Counted from the stretch's first letter, positions 8,751 to 17,987 are shown. The stretch is 64,000 bases of DNA from Candidatus Tiamatella incendiivivens (GCA_015522635.1 WALW01000019.1:248001-312000), one strand, 5' to 3'. Program-made: numbers and translations. Notes: generated from the letters alone by a model not told the origin.

Positions 8751-9770
8751 TCATTTGTCGAATAATCCTGATATCTCGTCTCTGATATAGCCGTTATAGA
8801 ATTTATCTTCTTTTTCCAGAAAGACGTCAAATCCGGAATATCTTAAAACCTTTCCTATAATAGAAAACTCGAAGCCCGTTTTCTCAGCAATATTCGACGC
8901 CTCGTCAACGTATTCAGGCTTTAACGTCCCAATTATAGCTCCACTACTAACTAGTTTCATCCAATTAATGTTTAATGCCTCAGAGATAATCATAGTCTCT
9001 TTTCTGACAATGATTTTACTATCTTCGATATTAAGTGAAACATTTGAAGCTCTAGCAAGTTCTATTAAACCACCAATCAGGCCTCCCTCTGTTGGATCAT
9101 GCATAGACTCAACAAGTCTTTTTTCAGCTAGAGCAACAGCCGGCTCCACAATACTTATTTCATTAATGAATCCCCTAGCATTGACTATTATATGCTCAGG
9201 TACTCCTCGAGAAATTAATTTATCATAAAAATCATGACCTATTATTGCAGTTCCCTCTAGTGCAGCAGGCTTTACTTGGAAAACAAAGCTTCCTGGTTTA
9301 GCCCCCCCAGTCCTTATGAACGTGTTTGTATTAGTTACTCCTATAGCTGTAGTTATTAGTATGGGTTTGCTTATTCCAGGAGAAACCTCTGTATGCCCTC
9401 CCACTACTACACCTCCCAAACTACGGGCTGCCGAGGAGATTTCACTAGCCAAGTTAATAATATCCTTACCGATGGAACCCGGCGGCATTAAGATGGTTAC
9501 AGTAAACCAGGATGGCCGGGCTCCAGTAACAGCAATATCGTTTGCAGCAACGTTAATCGATAGCCAACCTAACTTCGAGAAGGCTTCTGTTATGGGGTCT
9601 GTGTGAACCACTATGACATAATCAGTATCATCTATACGAATAACAGCTGCATCCTCACCTAAACTAGGACCGACGATAACTTCCTTTCTCTCACTAACAG
9701 AATTTAGATCAAGTATTTTTTGAAGAATAGAATAGGGTACCTTCCCTACACTAATGAACTCATCCTCCAT
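8751..9770 (-). CDS. HypE/AIR synthase-related protein
   Basis: A 339-residue member of the PurM/HypE/SelD/ThiL ATP-binding superfamily. Diagnostic stretches are GPSLGEDAAVIRI, VVHTDPITEAF, GWLSINVAANDIAVTGARP and, in the second domain, MHDPTEGGLIGGLIELARA. In HypE the C-terminal Cys carries a thiocarboxamide en route to the hydrogenase CN ligand. The C-terminus here ends YIRDEISGLFDK with no Cys, and no other hyp genes or hydrogenase are visible, so I call it HypE-related with unknown reaction. It is a common orphan in crenarchaea. Confidence 0.8.
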   Translation of the reverse strand: MEDEFISVGKVPYSILQKILDLNSVSERKEVIVGPSLGEDAAVIRIDDTDYVIVVHTDPITEAFSKLGWLSINVAANDIAVTGARPSWFTVTILMPPGSIGKDIINLASEISSAARSLGGVVVGGHTEVSPGISKPILITTAIGVTNTNTFIRTGGAKPGSFVFQVKPAALEGTAIIGHDFYDKLISRGVPEHIIVNARGFINEISIVEPAVALAEKRLVESMHDPTEGGLIGGLIELARASNVSLNIEDSKIIVRKETMIISEALNINWMKLVSSGAIIGTLKPEYVDEASNIAEKTGFEFSIIGKVLRYSGFDVFLEKEDKFYNGYIRDEISGLFDK

Positions 9771-9845
9771 TCCTCAACACTAATTACCTTAGGTCTATTA
9801 AACCCGAATAATTCAATTTATCCTTGAAGGAGGAGGCGGGTATAA

Positions 9846-10697
9846 ATGAAATGCAGTTATGCGGATCCACATTTACACCCAAATCCTATAAAGGGACTAG
9901 GGGGGGAGAAAATAGCTTTTAAATCGAAAAAGGCGGGTATATGGTTTCTAGGTTTTCTGAGTCTTCCTCCATGGGACTATGGTTTAGAACCTAGCCTACA
10001 TAATTATGAGAAAGTTATGGAAATGATAACCAAGGAATGTAGAAAAGCCTTAAATATAGGTATCCAAGTAAAATGCTTCTCTGGTTTTCATCCCGCTGAA
10101 ATTGATAGGCTTATAGATCACTACAGGCTCAAACCGCTTGAAGTACTCGAAATGGGGGTGAAAATTCTTAGTATAATAAAAAACAAGTGTGTTAATGGAG
10201 AACTAGACGGTATTGGTGAAGTCGGCCATCAGCACTACAAGACTTTTCCAGATAGAGCATTAATATCCCACCAAATACTAGAGAAAGCTCTTGAGATTTC
10301 GGGTGACTATGAATGTCCTATTCAGATGCACTTAGAAAACAACGAGCATTCTACTGTTGCTATAATTCACGAAACAATTATGAAAACTGTGGGGAAGCCT
10401 AGTAGAAGGATAATATTCCATCACAGTAAACCCTCAATGGCAATCCAAGCATACGAAAAAGGATACATGTCTACAGTGCCGGGAGTAAAGAAGCCTCTTC
10501 TAGAGTATTTATTCAGCCGGATTCCTCCAGTATACATGCTGGAAAGCGACTTCGTTGATGATAATAGAGGGTTCAGTACTGTTTATCCATGGATTGCCGT
10601 TGAAATGCAGGAATCCTTATTACATGAGGGTAAGGTTGACGAGGAATACTTATGTAAGATAAACTTGGATATTCCCCGTGAAGTGTTTAGTATTTAG
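9846..10697 (+). CDS. TatD-like metal-dependent hydrolase
   Basis: A 283-residue TIM-barrel hydrolase. The N-terminal YADPHLHPNP supplies the HxH metal ligands. Later ligands appear in order: DGIGEVGHQHY (Glu), IQMHLENNEH (His), IIFHHSKP (His) and MLESDFVDD (Asp). This order matches the TatD/PHP-like amidohydrolase group, often DNases or deacylases. The exact substrate is unknown. A strong GGAGGAGGCGG lies ahead of the ATG at 9846. It overlaps the convergent VWA gene by 4 bp. Confidence 0.75.
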   Translation: MKCSYADPHLHPNPIKGLGGEKIAFKSKKAGIWFLGFLSLPPWDYGLEPSLHNYEKVMEMITKECRKALNIGIQVKCFSGFHPAEIDRLIDHYRLKPLEVLEMGVKILSIIKNKCVNGELDGIGEVGHQHYKTFPDRALISHQILEKALEISGDYECPIQMHLENNEHSTVAIIHETIMKTVGKPSRRIIFHHSKPSMAIQAYEKGYMSTVPGVKKPLLEYLFSRIPPVYMLESDFVDDNRGFSTVYPWIAVEMQESLLHEGKVDEEYLCKINLDIPREVFSI

Positions 10698-12082
10698 TGC
10701 TCTCTTTTATAGTAGACTACCTTCAAGGCTTCCTTATCACTAAGTTTATAGGCTTTCATATAGTAGTCAGAGGCTTGTCTTAGACTTTCGTTATCTCCAC
10801 TAATCATTACCGCTACAAGATTCAGGTTAGCTTTACCTAAGGTTTTCTTTATATCAACAGTATTAATTCTATCCTCACCATCAGTTATCAAGACTATATC
10901 GCCAGGCTTGAGTCTTTTCTGCTTAGTCTCCACGACATCTTGCACAGCTGTCCTTATGGCTCTTGATATATCAGTACCACCCTGTGGTTTCACTCTCATC
11001 ATATAATCTATGAGTTTAACAACTTCTCTCCCCTTAGCTCTAGGACTAATTTTATATAACGGATATGGGACGCTGTCAAAGAATCTTATCATAAACCATC
11101 TACTCTCGGATATGGCTCTCTTAAATAACGTTAGTGTCACAGTTTTAGCCCATATCATTTTCTTCCCAGTCATGCTCCCACTTTTATCGAGCAATACGTA
11201 TACAGGGCCTTGCCTGGCTGGTAATCCCTTCTCATACAATAACATGTTCTGATTAGCGAAATTAGCTAAGAACATGATTTCAGGTAACGCTAGTTGTGAA
11301 GGATGAAGCCTCTCTAGATCTGTTCCGGATTCAAGACCTATTATTTCACCCTTAGTTGACCTATCAATTATCCTTGAAAATCTAACCTTTCCCATATCAA
11401 ACCCTGAAAGATTATCTAGTAATTGCTTTACATCACTTTTCTCCGCCATTCTGACTAGTTCTGGTACAGCATCCTCTAACGTCATTATAGACGATAATCC
11501 CGAAGTGAAGCTCTTAACGAATGCTGCCAGTTCTTTAGTAGCTTTAACAGACTTCACTGTCTTATTTAACGAGGATTCAACTGCTTTTTTCAGCTTCTGA
11601 TCTTCTATATTCTTCGGCTCACCTTCATCCTTAGAACTAGACATTGAGGATTGTTCTCCCTTTCTAGAGTAGCCTCCTTCACCGGGGAAGCCGGCTTGTT
11701 TCTGTAGTTCAAGGACTAGATTATGGAGGAAGATGGAGGCTGCTACAGTAGAGGCTACTGGATCTGCTATTGTATATACCTTAGCTTTTTGAAAGGATTC
11801 ACTACCTAGCAAAGTGCTTAAGATAACATACCGGTAATAGAAATCTTTCTCATCAAAGCTTAGGTTGCTTCTGAAAATGGGGTAAGGTATGAAGAAAGCA
11901 TAGTACACTTCTTCTGCTAGTTCTAGTGAAATCTTCACGCTAGGATAGCCTGTTTTTGATTCACTTATTTTCCTCGCGATTCTAACGATGCGTGATCCCC
12001 TGTATTTTTTCAGGGGATCACTTATATCTAGGCCTTCAAGAAGGCTTCTTTCCCTTTCTTTCTTGACTCCAATTACATTCAT
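10694..12082 (-). CDS. VWA-domain protein, partner of MoxR ATPase
   Basis: A 462-residue protein whose C-terminal ~190 residues form a von Willebrand A domain with a MIDAS motif, VYVLLDKSGSMTGKKM (DxSxS), followed by GGTDISRAI and VLITDGEDR. The N-terminal part is helical, with a charged low-complexity stretch around residues 140-160 (GEGGYSRKGEQSSMSSSKDE). It starts three bases after the MoxR gene stops. MoxR-VWA pairs act like RavA-ViaA, as chaperone-type machines that insert metals or remodel protein complexes; the client here is unknown. Confidence 0.88.
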   Translation of the reverse strand: MNVIGVKKERERSLLEGLDISDPLKKYRGSRIVRIARKISESKTGYPSVKISLELAEEVYYAFFIPYPIFRSNLSFDEKDFYYRYVILSTLLGSESFQKAKVYTIADPVASTVAASIFLHNLVLELQKQAGFPGEGGYSRKGEQSSMSSSKDEGEPKNIEDQKLKKAVESSLNKTVKSVKATKELAAFVKSFTSGLSSIMTLEDAVPELVRMAEKSDVKQLLDNLSGFDMGKVRFSRIIDRSTKGEIIGLESGTDLERLHPSQLALPEIMFLANFANQNMLLYEKGLPARQGPVYVLLDKSGSMTGKKMIWAKTVTLTLFKRAISESRWFMIRFFDSVPYPLYKISPRAKGREVVKLIDYMMRVKPQGGTDISRAIRTAVQDVVETKQKRLKPGDIVLITDGEDRINTVDIKKTLGKANLNLVAVMISGDNESLRQASDYYMKAYKLSDKEALKVVYYKREH

Positions 12083-12084
12083 GA

Positions 12085-13236
12085 CTACATTCCTAGTTTA
12101 TTCGTTACTTCATCAAGCAAATCGTCAACCTTATTGATTAAAGAATCAACTTTATCGACAACCCTGGGATCATCGCTTGTTCTGGAGATCATTGCAACTC
12201 TCCTTCTCGCAGCTTTGAGGCTCCTGTATATCTCTACAAGCTTAGGATCGAAACTCTTGAGCTTCTCAACCTCTCTTCTTATGATCCCTACATTCCGCTC
12301 AATCTCTTCTAGTTCAGCCAATATTTTCTCAGGGGTTCTCAACTCTTCTAACAATATGTTCGTTATTTTATCAAAGTCCTCTGCATCCCTCGGAGCGATA
12401 TATTTCAGAACAAAGAGGTCCTCTATCTTGGCTTTCAATCTTCCTTCAAATATTGCGTGTGCAGCAATGGCTTTCAATGCTTTGCCCTTACGTCTGTCTG
12501 TTAGGTGCATACCGTTGTCTTCTAGTATAGCGAATAGCCTAAGCAAGCTTTGTTTGATACCCCCTAAATTAATCTGAAAAACTAGTTTATACAGCTCTAG
12601 TAGATCACTAGAAGTCATGACCGGTTTTACATCTTCGAACTCTCCTTTTTCAATACCCCAAGATCTATCTAAGAGTTTCTCCCAAAGTTCTTCTGGCACC
12701 GGTTTCACTATATGACGGTATAGGAGCCTATCATATAATGCGTCCAACTCAGGTTCATCAGGTATTCTGTTACTGGCACTTACAAGAGACCAGAGCGGAA
12801 CCTTTATTTCACTATAACCGTCATATAACACTCTCTCCTGTAGAATGCTTAGCAAACTGTTCAATACAGCACTATTAGCATTAAATATTTCATCGAGAAA
12901 AGCTATTTCCGCGTCTGGTAATTTATTTGCAGTAATCCTCTTGTAAAAGCCTTTTCTTAATGCGTTTATGTCAAGTGGGCCAAAGAGTTCTGAGGGTTCA
13001 GTGAACCGAGTAAGCAGATACTTGAAGAACTTGACGTTTAGAAGCCTAGCAGCTCTTCTAGCTAGTGCACTTTTCGCAGTACCTGGTTCCCCGATAATAA
13101 TCACATGTTCGCCAGATAACAAAGCTAGAACTACTGTGAGAGCCTCTTCATCTCTCCCTACAAAAGGCTCCCTAAGTTTATCATAAAACAGCCGAGGCTT
13201 TCTCAGCAAATCATTATCTACTGTCGTCACACTCAA
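12085..13236 (-). CDS. MoxR-family AAA+ ATPase (RavA-like)
   Basis: A 383-residue AAA+ ATPase. Walker A is IIIGEPGTAKSALARRAA, Walker B is AEIAFLDEIFNANSA, sensor 1 is in VSASNRIPDEPELDAL, and the arginine-finger region DALYDRLLYRHIV follows. After the AAA+ core come a helical lid and a C-terminal coiled-coil stretch (LAELEEIERNVGIIRREVEK), as in RavA-like proteins. The start is TTG 13236 or GTG 13230, with GGGTGAAGGG upstream. It forms a two-gene unit with the VWA protein. Confidence 0.9.
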   Translation of the reverse strand: MSVTTVDNDLLRKPRLFYDKLREPFVGRDEEALTVVLALLSGEHVIIIGEPGTAKSALARRAARLLNVKFFKYLLTRFTEPSELFGPLDINALRKGFYKRITANKLPDAEIAFLDEIFNANSAVLNSLLSILQERVLYDGYSEIKVPLWSLVSASNRIPDEPELDALYDRLLYRHIVKPVPEELWEKLLDRSWGIEKGEFEDVKPVMTSSDLLELYKLVFQINLGGIKQSLLRLFAILEDNGMHLTDRRKGKALKAIAAHAIFEGRLKAKIEDLFVLKYIAPRDAEDFDKITNILLEELRTPEKILAELEEIERNVGIIRREVEKLKSFDPKLVEIYRSLKAARRRVAMISRTSDDPRVVDKVDSLINKVDDLLDEVTNKLGM

Positions 13237-13300
13237 CTTGTTTTATCCCTTCACCCTAAATATATCCCACGACTAAAAAGAGTTACTAGGAGAGATAATA

Positions 13301-13693
13301 TTGGTGAGTGAAGAGGAATTATTTGGGCTTGCAAGAAAACTAATATCATACGCATATGCACCTTACTCTAACTTCAAAGTTGTCGCTTTTGCTGAAACAA
13401 GATTGGGGGAACTTTTCCAAGGCGTGAACATAGAAAATGCTAGTTATAGTTTAACCATATGTGCCGAAAGAACGGCAGTATTCAATGCCATATCAAATGG
13501 CCATAGAGACATAGAGAGAATTCACATATTCACTGAAACAGACGAACCTGTAAGTCCTTGTGGGGCATGTAGACAGGTCATAGCGGAGTTTAACCCGACA
13601 GCTACTATTATATCATACAGTCTCTCTACAGGCAGAAAGAAACAGTGGACTCTAAAAGAACTTCTTCCCGACCACTTTAATCTAAAAATCTAA
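13301..13693 (+). CDS. cdd: Cytidine deaminase
   Basis: A 130-residue zinc deaminase of the homotetrameric cytidine deaminase type. It has YAYAPYSNFKV (substrate loop), GVNIENASYSLTICAERTA (Cys zinc ligand plus catalytic Glu) and SPCGACRQVI (two zinc Cys). Reaction: cytidine or deoxycytidine to uridine plus ammonia in pyrimidine salvage. The start is TTG 13301 or GTG 13304 after GGAGAG. Confidence 0.93.
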   Translation: MVSEEELFGLARKLISYAYAPYSNFKVVAFAETRLGELFQGVNIENASYSLTICAERTAVFNAISNGHRDIERIHIFTETDEPVSPCGACRQVIAEFNPTATIISYSLSTGRKKQWTLKELLPDHFNLKI

Positions 13694-13757
13694 ACTAGTT
13701 ACTAACCATAAGTTTCCATGAAGAATAGAAGTGTGATGGCGGGGCCCCGCATAAGTA

Positions 13758-13870
13758 TGGTAGCGGGGGGTGGACTTTCCCGGAGCAACCTATTAGAGTA
13801 GCCGCTCCGTTTTGAACCACCGACCTCGGGGTTATGAGCCCCGCGGGCTTCCAGGCTACCCTACCCCGCT
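13758..13870 (-). tRNA. Initiator tRNA-Met(CAU) with an intron in the T loop
   Basis: Minus-strand cloverleaf: acceptor AGCGGGG pairing with CCCCGCT, encoded CCA, and anticodon arm CGGGG-CTCATAA-CCCCG with the three G-C pairs typical of initiator tRNA. The T loop is interrupted after TTCAAA. An intron of about 36 nt (13775-13810) lies at canonical position 59/60. Its ends can form a bulge-helix-bulge with CGGAGC pairing with GCTCCG, the substrate of archaeal splicing endonuclease. The exact boundaries may shift by a base. Confidence 0.93.
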
Positions 13871-13940
13871 TTTTTCCCCGCCAGACTCATTAAATTGGAA
13901 AGGCCTGATTTTTATTTTTAACCTAGTAGAAGATGGCCTT

Positions 13941-14093
13941 TCAACATTTAATGCTATCTGCTTCTAAATTATATCTTTTAAAGAATTTACATAAACTGGA
14001 TTTCGGAATCACCGCATCCATTCCTCCTGGGACTGAAACCCTAACAGTGTTGCCCTTATCAATGACTTTTGCCTTAGCTTTGTTATACCCCAT
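13941..14093 (-). CDS. Small basic protein, 50 residues, unknown
   Basis: An ATG at 14093 on the minus strand, preceded by GAGGGATGATT, opens a 50-codon frame. The product begins MGYNKAKAKVIDKGNTVRV and continues SVPGGMDAVIPKSSLCKFF before a helical, Cys-ending tail. The pattern looks like a small beta-barrel followed by one helix. A good ribosome site and sensible amino-acid make-up support it; an overlapping plus-strand frame is less convincing. I do not recognise a family. It occupies much of the otherwise empty stretch between the initiator tRNA and the helix-turn-helix gene. Confidence 0.5.
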   Translation of the reverse strand: MGYNKAKAKVIDKGNTVRVSVPGGMDAVIPKSSLCKFFKRYNLEADSIKC

Positions 14094-14277
14094 AATCATC
14101 CCTCAATCATACTATCTGATATAGCTGGATATCAAAAAAACTACTGTGCTGAAAAATTTAGAAAAAGATTTGAAATAGATTAGAGGTTTATTGTCTTCTT
14201 TGGCAAGGAGATGCTTGATAGTATAATTACAGCGAGTTGAATAGTAGATACTCGGATCACTAGTTATATAAAGAATA

Positions 14278-14598
14278 CTATGCTATACTCTCTAGTCCTG
14301 TATGTGTAACCGCGGCAGGGTTTTTGATCTTGGAGTAATCTATATGTTCCAAGTATTTGGGGAGAATAAACCTAGTTCCAGTTAGTTCTACTACATCCCC
14401 CCTAACTTTTAGCCTATATATGGTCTTCCGGAGCCTGTCTTCACCAGCAATTCCACTAAACATTCTCTTAAGCTCTCTCCATGAAACTGGCCTCTTTGCT
14501 TTGTCCAACATCTCAATTACCAACCTCTCTAATTCATCGTCTCTAGGTGCTTCCGTCACTATAACGTCCCTATCCTCATATACTATTTCATTATCCAT
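14278..14598 (-). CDS. Small winged-helix protein, probable transcriptional regulator
   Basis: A 106-residue protein. After an acidic N-terminus, residues ~25-85 (LERLVIEMLDKAKRPVSWRE, then DRLRKTIYRLKVRGDVVELT and TRFILP) have the spacing of a winged helix: helix, helix, recognition helix, beta-wing. DNA binding is inferred from this pattern. It is divergent from iorA, so it might regulate it, but nothing in the sequence proves that. The 14094-14277 gap upstream of the small ORF shows no further gene. Confidence 0.6.
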   Translation of the reverse strand: MDNEIVYEDRDVIVTEAPRDDELERLVIEMLDKAKRPVSWRELKRMFSGIAGEDRLRKTIYRLKVRGDVVELTGTRFILPKYLEHIDYSKIKNPAAVTHTGLESIA

Positions 14599-14740
14599 CG
14601 TTTTACACCGTATAATATCTATTACAGAAACAATTATTTAAAGTTAACCGGGTGAAAACAGTTTTACATCATTCTATTCTTGAAGGCTAGGATTAAGATA
14701 AAAACACGCAACAGTAAATCCATAGAATTGGTGCGTATTA

Positions 14741-16669
14741 ATGGTTAGTAAAGGAGAACTTCTATCTCCCCCAGGAAGTACGCGTTTATTCCTAGGAAAC
14801 GAGGCAATAGCTCGAGGTGCTTTAGAGGCTGGTGTGGGTTTTGTAGCAGGATATCCAGGCACACCATCAACCGAGATAATTGAAACACTAGCGAAAGTAG
14901 CTAAGGATGTTGGAATACATGTTGAGTGGAGCACTAATGAGAAAGTAGCATTGGAAGCAGTTTTCGGTGCTCAACTCACTGGAGTAAGATCCATGGCTGT
15001 TATGAAGCACGTTGGGTTAAATGTTGCTGCTGACCCATTTATGACTCTTTCTTATACTGGTGTTGTAGGAGGGACTGTTATAGTCACAGCTGATGATCCG
15101 AACATGTGGAGCAGTCAGAACGAACAGGACAATAGGTTTTTCGGGTTAAAAAGCTATATTCCAGTCTTTGAACCTAGTGAACCTAAAGAAGCTAAGGAAT
15201 TAGTTAAAACTCTCTTCGATTTCAGTGAAACCCAAGAACACCCCGTACTCTTCCGGACAACTACTAGAATATCCCATGTAAGAGGGCCGGTTAAAATCGG
15301 TGAACTATCTCAACCTAAGGTGAAAGGCTTCTTCAAAAAAGATCGACCCAGGTTCACAATGATACCTGCACATGCTAGGAATAGAAGAAAGATACTTATA
15401 GAGAAATGGCCTAGCATTGTCAAAGCTTTAGAAGGGTTTAAACCGTTCAATAGAATAGAGAATCCTGGGAGTAAAAAAACCATAATTGCATCAGGATTAT
15501 CCTACTCTTATACGAGGGAAGCACTTGAATCCCTAGGCTTGTATGAAAAGACCACTTTAATTAAACTTTCAACTCCATTTCCTATACCATATGATATGTT
15601 AGAACCCTTAAAAGACTCTACGGATGTTTTAGTGATCGAAGAATTAGAGCCTGTAGTTGAAATGCAGGTCAAAAGTAAAGCATATGACATGGGGTTAAAC
15701 GTACCAGTAAAAGGCAAGGATCTTGTTCCAATTATAGGAGAATTAAGCCTTGATAAAGTAGCTAGAGCGATAGCTAAATTCCATGGAATAGAAACTGTAC
15801 CATTAAATATTTCCGGGGATAATCCTTTGACTGCACAAATAGAGTTACCTCCTAGGCCACCAGCAATGTGCCCTGGATGCCCGCATAGAGGCACTTACTA
15901 TGCATTGCGAAAAGCTGTTAATAAAGCTAAAGTAAAACCAGTCTTTAGTGGAGATATAGGATGCTATAGCCTCGGAGTACTTCCCCCATTCCAAGAGCAA
16001 GATACAATAATAGAAATGGGGGGAAGCATTGGTTTAGGAAATGGTTTCGCTCACACACTCGACCAACAATTTCCTATTGCTATAATAGGTGACTCCACAT
16101 TCTTCCACTCAGGAATAACAGGACTAGTAAATGCTGTATACAACCGAGCTCCACAGCTTATTATAGTACTTGATAACAGAGTAACTGGAATGACAGGTGA
16201 ACAGCCTCATCCAGGTACAGGTCTCACAGCCACTTATGAAGAAACCAACCCCATCAGTATTAAGGAGATGGCTAAAGGCGTGGGGCTGAAGTATGTAGAT
16301 GAGTTTGATCCTTTCAACATCGACGAATCGTTCAAAACAATATATAAAGCGATAGAATATGTAAAAACGAATAGGAAACCAGCATTTCTAGTTGCTAGGA
16401 GAGCTTGCGCTCTTGAAATAGATAGAAGAGCTGCGAGAAAGGGTGTTAGCAACCCAATATACCAGGTTATACTCGATAAATGTACTGGCTGCGGAGTATG
16501 TTACAATGCATTTACATGCCCTGCAATAATGGTTAGAGGCGATAAAAAAGCATACATTGATGAAACCCTATGCACAGGTTGCGGGGTTTGCGCAGAGGTA
16601 TGTCCATTTGATGCTATAGTAAAGACCAAGGAAGGAGATCCTGAGTGGTATGATCTATGGAACATTTAG
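14741..16669 (+). CDS. iorA: Indolepyruvate ferredoxin oxidoreductase, alpha subunit
   Basis: A 642-residue fused subunit: N-terminal pyrimidine-binding half (FLGNEAIARGALEAGVGF, GYPGTPSTEI), a central transketolase-like domain, a TPP-binding half (CPGCPHRGTYYAL, SGDIGCYSLG, GDSTFFHSGITGL), and two C-terminal [4Fe-4S] motifs (CTGCGVCYNAFTCP and CTGCGVCAEVCP). It oxidatively decarboxylates aryl pyruvates from aromatic amino acids to aryl-acetyl-CoA, reducing ferredoxin. The first ferredoxin motif has a spaced last Cys, as is usual in IorA. iorB follows 12 bp downstream. Confidence 0.95.
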   Translation: MVSKGELLSPPGSTRLFLGNEAIARGALEAGVGFVAGYPGTPSTEIIETLAKVAKDVGIHVEWSTNEKVALEAVFGAQLTGVRSMAVMKHVGLNVAADPFMTLSYTGVVGGTVIVTADDPNMWSSQNEQDNRFFGLKSYIPVFEPSEPKEAKELVKTLFDFSETQEHPVLFRTTTRISHVRGPVKIGELSQPKVKGFFKKDRPRFTMIPAHARNRRKILIEKWPSIVKALEGFKPFNRIENPGSKKTIIASGLSYSYTREALESLGLYEKTTLIKLSTPFPIPYDMLEPLKDSTDVLVIEELEPVVEMQVKSKAYDMGLNVPVKGKDLVPIIGELSLDKVARAIAKFHGIETVPLNISGDNPLTAQIELPPRPPAMCPGCPHRGTYYALRKAVNKAKVKPVFSGDIGCYSLGVLPPFQEQDTIIEMGGSIGLGNGFAHTLDQQFPIAIIGDSTFFHSGITGLVNAVYNRAPQLIIVLDNRVTGMTGEQPHPGTGLTATYEETNPISIKEMAKGVGLKYVDEFDPFNIDESFKTIYKAIEYVKTNRKPAFLVARRACALEIDRRAARKGVSNPIYQVILDKCTGCGVCYNAFTCPAIMVRGDKKAYIDETLCTGCGVCAEVCPFDAIVKTKEGDPEWYDLWNI

Positions 16670-16681
16670 AGGTGGAGTGGA

Positions 16682-17263
16682 GTGGAGAAAGTTAACATAT
16701 TAACTGCAGGAGTTGGGGGACAGGGTCTCATTACACTTTCAAACGTTCTTGCGAAAGCCGCAGTGGCTAGTGGAACTAAAGTACTGGTTGCTGAAACACA
16801 CGGTCTTAGCCAGAGGGGAGGTAGCGTTGAAGTTCACGTTAGAATGGGAAACGTTTATGCGCCTCTAATACCTGTTGGAGGAGCTGACATACTCGTAGGT
16901 ATGGAACTTATTGAAGCCGCTAGATTCCTTTACTATCTGAGAAAAGGCGGTGTAGCTGTCCTTAACGATAGGATTATTAAACCAGCTGTTCCTGGTGTAA
17001 AGGAACCTGCAAGAAACGATTTAATTGAATATGTTTCTAGCCATGCGGATAAAATTTACCTAGTTGACGCGCTAACAATAGCCAAAGAAGCAGGTAGCTC
17101 TCTTGCCCAGAACATGGTGTTGCTAGGATCTCTTCTATCAACAGGTCTCCTAGAAGATTTCTTGTCAAAGGAATCAGTTATCAGGGTTATCAGAACACTT
17201 AGAACTCCTAAAATCAATGAGAGAGCTTTCGAACTAGGTTTCAGTAAAACCAACAGACTCTGA
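16682..17263 (+). CDS. iorB: Indolepyruvate ferredoxin oxidoreductase, beta subunit
   Basis: A 193-residue gamma-domain subunit. The N-terminal TAGVGGQGLITLSNVLAKAA is the nucleotide/CoA-binding signature, followed by ETHGLSQRGGSVEVHVRMG and VGGADILVGMELIEAARFL. It pairs with IorA in the cytoplasmic ferredoxin-reducing enzyme. The start is GTG at 16682 following GGTGGAGTGGAG. Its last 30 bp overlap the opposing hypothetical gene. Confidence 0.95.
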   Translation: MEKVNILTAGVGGQGLITLSNVLAKAAVASGTKVLVAETHGLSQRGGSVEVHVRMGNVYAPLIPVGGADILVGMELIEAARFLYYLRKGGVAVLNDRIIKPAVPGVKEPARNDLIEYVSSHADKIYLVDALTIAKEAGSSLAQNMVLLGSLLSTGLLEDFLSKESVIRVIRTLRTPKINERAFELGFSKTNRL

Positions 17264-17524
17264 AGATTCAGAGACCTTTAACATCCCAATAGTTAATCCA
17301 TATTTCTTTAACTCCCCATATTCTGTTCTAAGATGCGATAGAACCGCGCTATAGACTATTCTCTTTACCTCATCTATTTCTCTATCTTCAGTAGGATTCC
17401 TGAGGTTACGTTTGAATATTTCCATTCGTTTCTCTACGACATTTAGTTCTTCCTCTATTATTTCATTGAAAACAGTCGAGAAAACGCCTTTACCTTGATG
17501 CCCTAAATACATATGCCCACCCAA
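17234..17524 (-). CDS. Hypothetical helical protein
   Basis: A 96-residue protein, mostly alpha-helical and charged (FNEIIEEELNVVEKRMEIF, DEVKRIVYSAVLSHLRTEYG). Family unknown. The start is ATG at 17524; the C-terminal ten codons are antisense to the end of iorB. It could bind nucleic acid or protein through coiled-coil segments, but there is no motif to say which. Confidence 0.5.
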   Translation of the reverse strand: MGGHMYLGHQGKGVFSTVFNEIIEEELNVVEKRMEIFKRNLRNPTEDREIDEVKRIVYSAVLSHLRTEYGELKKYGLTIGMLKVSESSESVGFTET

Positions 17525-17596
17525 TGTTTAATTATGTGAAACTGTTTATCTGGGTGTATCCTGGTAAAACACAAGTAATACTTCCGGGCGGGGAAG

Positions 17597-17932
17597 ATGT
17601 ACAGAAACCAGAGAATAAAATGCGAAATTTGTGGTAAACCAGCAATTGCCACTTGCAGAATTTGCGGTCGCCCAGTGTGTGAAGATCACTTTGATAATGA
17701 GAAACAAGTTTGTACTATATGCTCTAAAACTCTCTGCGAGTTTTGCGGTAAACGGCTAGCGATAAATACTTGTTCCATCTGTGGAAGACTTGGTTGTGAT
17801 CAATGTCTTATACAGATAGATCCGTCAAGATGGGTTTGCAAAGATTGCCTGCAACGAATATCTGCTACTAAAAATATAGAGGAACTCCTTTGCCGTCCAT
17901 CAACCCATTTAGCTAGATCGATATGGGGATAG
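17597..17932 (+). CDS. Cys-rich zinc-finger protein
   Basis: A 111-residue protein with repeated Cys pairs: CEICGKPAIATCRICGRPVC, CTICSKTLCEFCGKR, CSICGRLGCDQC and CKDC, with a His/Asp at EDHFDN. This resembles tandem B-box/HIT-like zinc ribbons and probably binds three or four zinc ions. A protein- or nucleic-acid-binding role is inferred. The ATG at 17597 follows GGGCGGGGAAG. The Cys-containing unknown gene at 18018 follows on the same strand. Confidence 0.65.
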   Translation: MYRNQRIKCEICGKPAIATCRICGRPVCEDHFDNEKQVCTICSKTLCEFCGKRLAINTCSICGRLGCDQCLIQIDPSRWVCKDCLQRISATKNIEELLCRPSTHLARSIWG

Positions 17933-17987
17933 TAGTACACCTCATTCACCATCATTTCCTGGCTTTGCTTATGGTTATCATTTTAAT

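Noticed and set aside
10694-13236. Defence-type MoxR-VWA system
   Set aside because: Only the two generic genes are present with housekeeping neighbours; no nuclease, protease or other effector accompanies them.
13933-14124. 63-codon plus-strand frame
   Set aside because: No ribosome site and unconvincing composition; the opposite strand holds a better small ORF with a good ribosome site.
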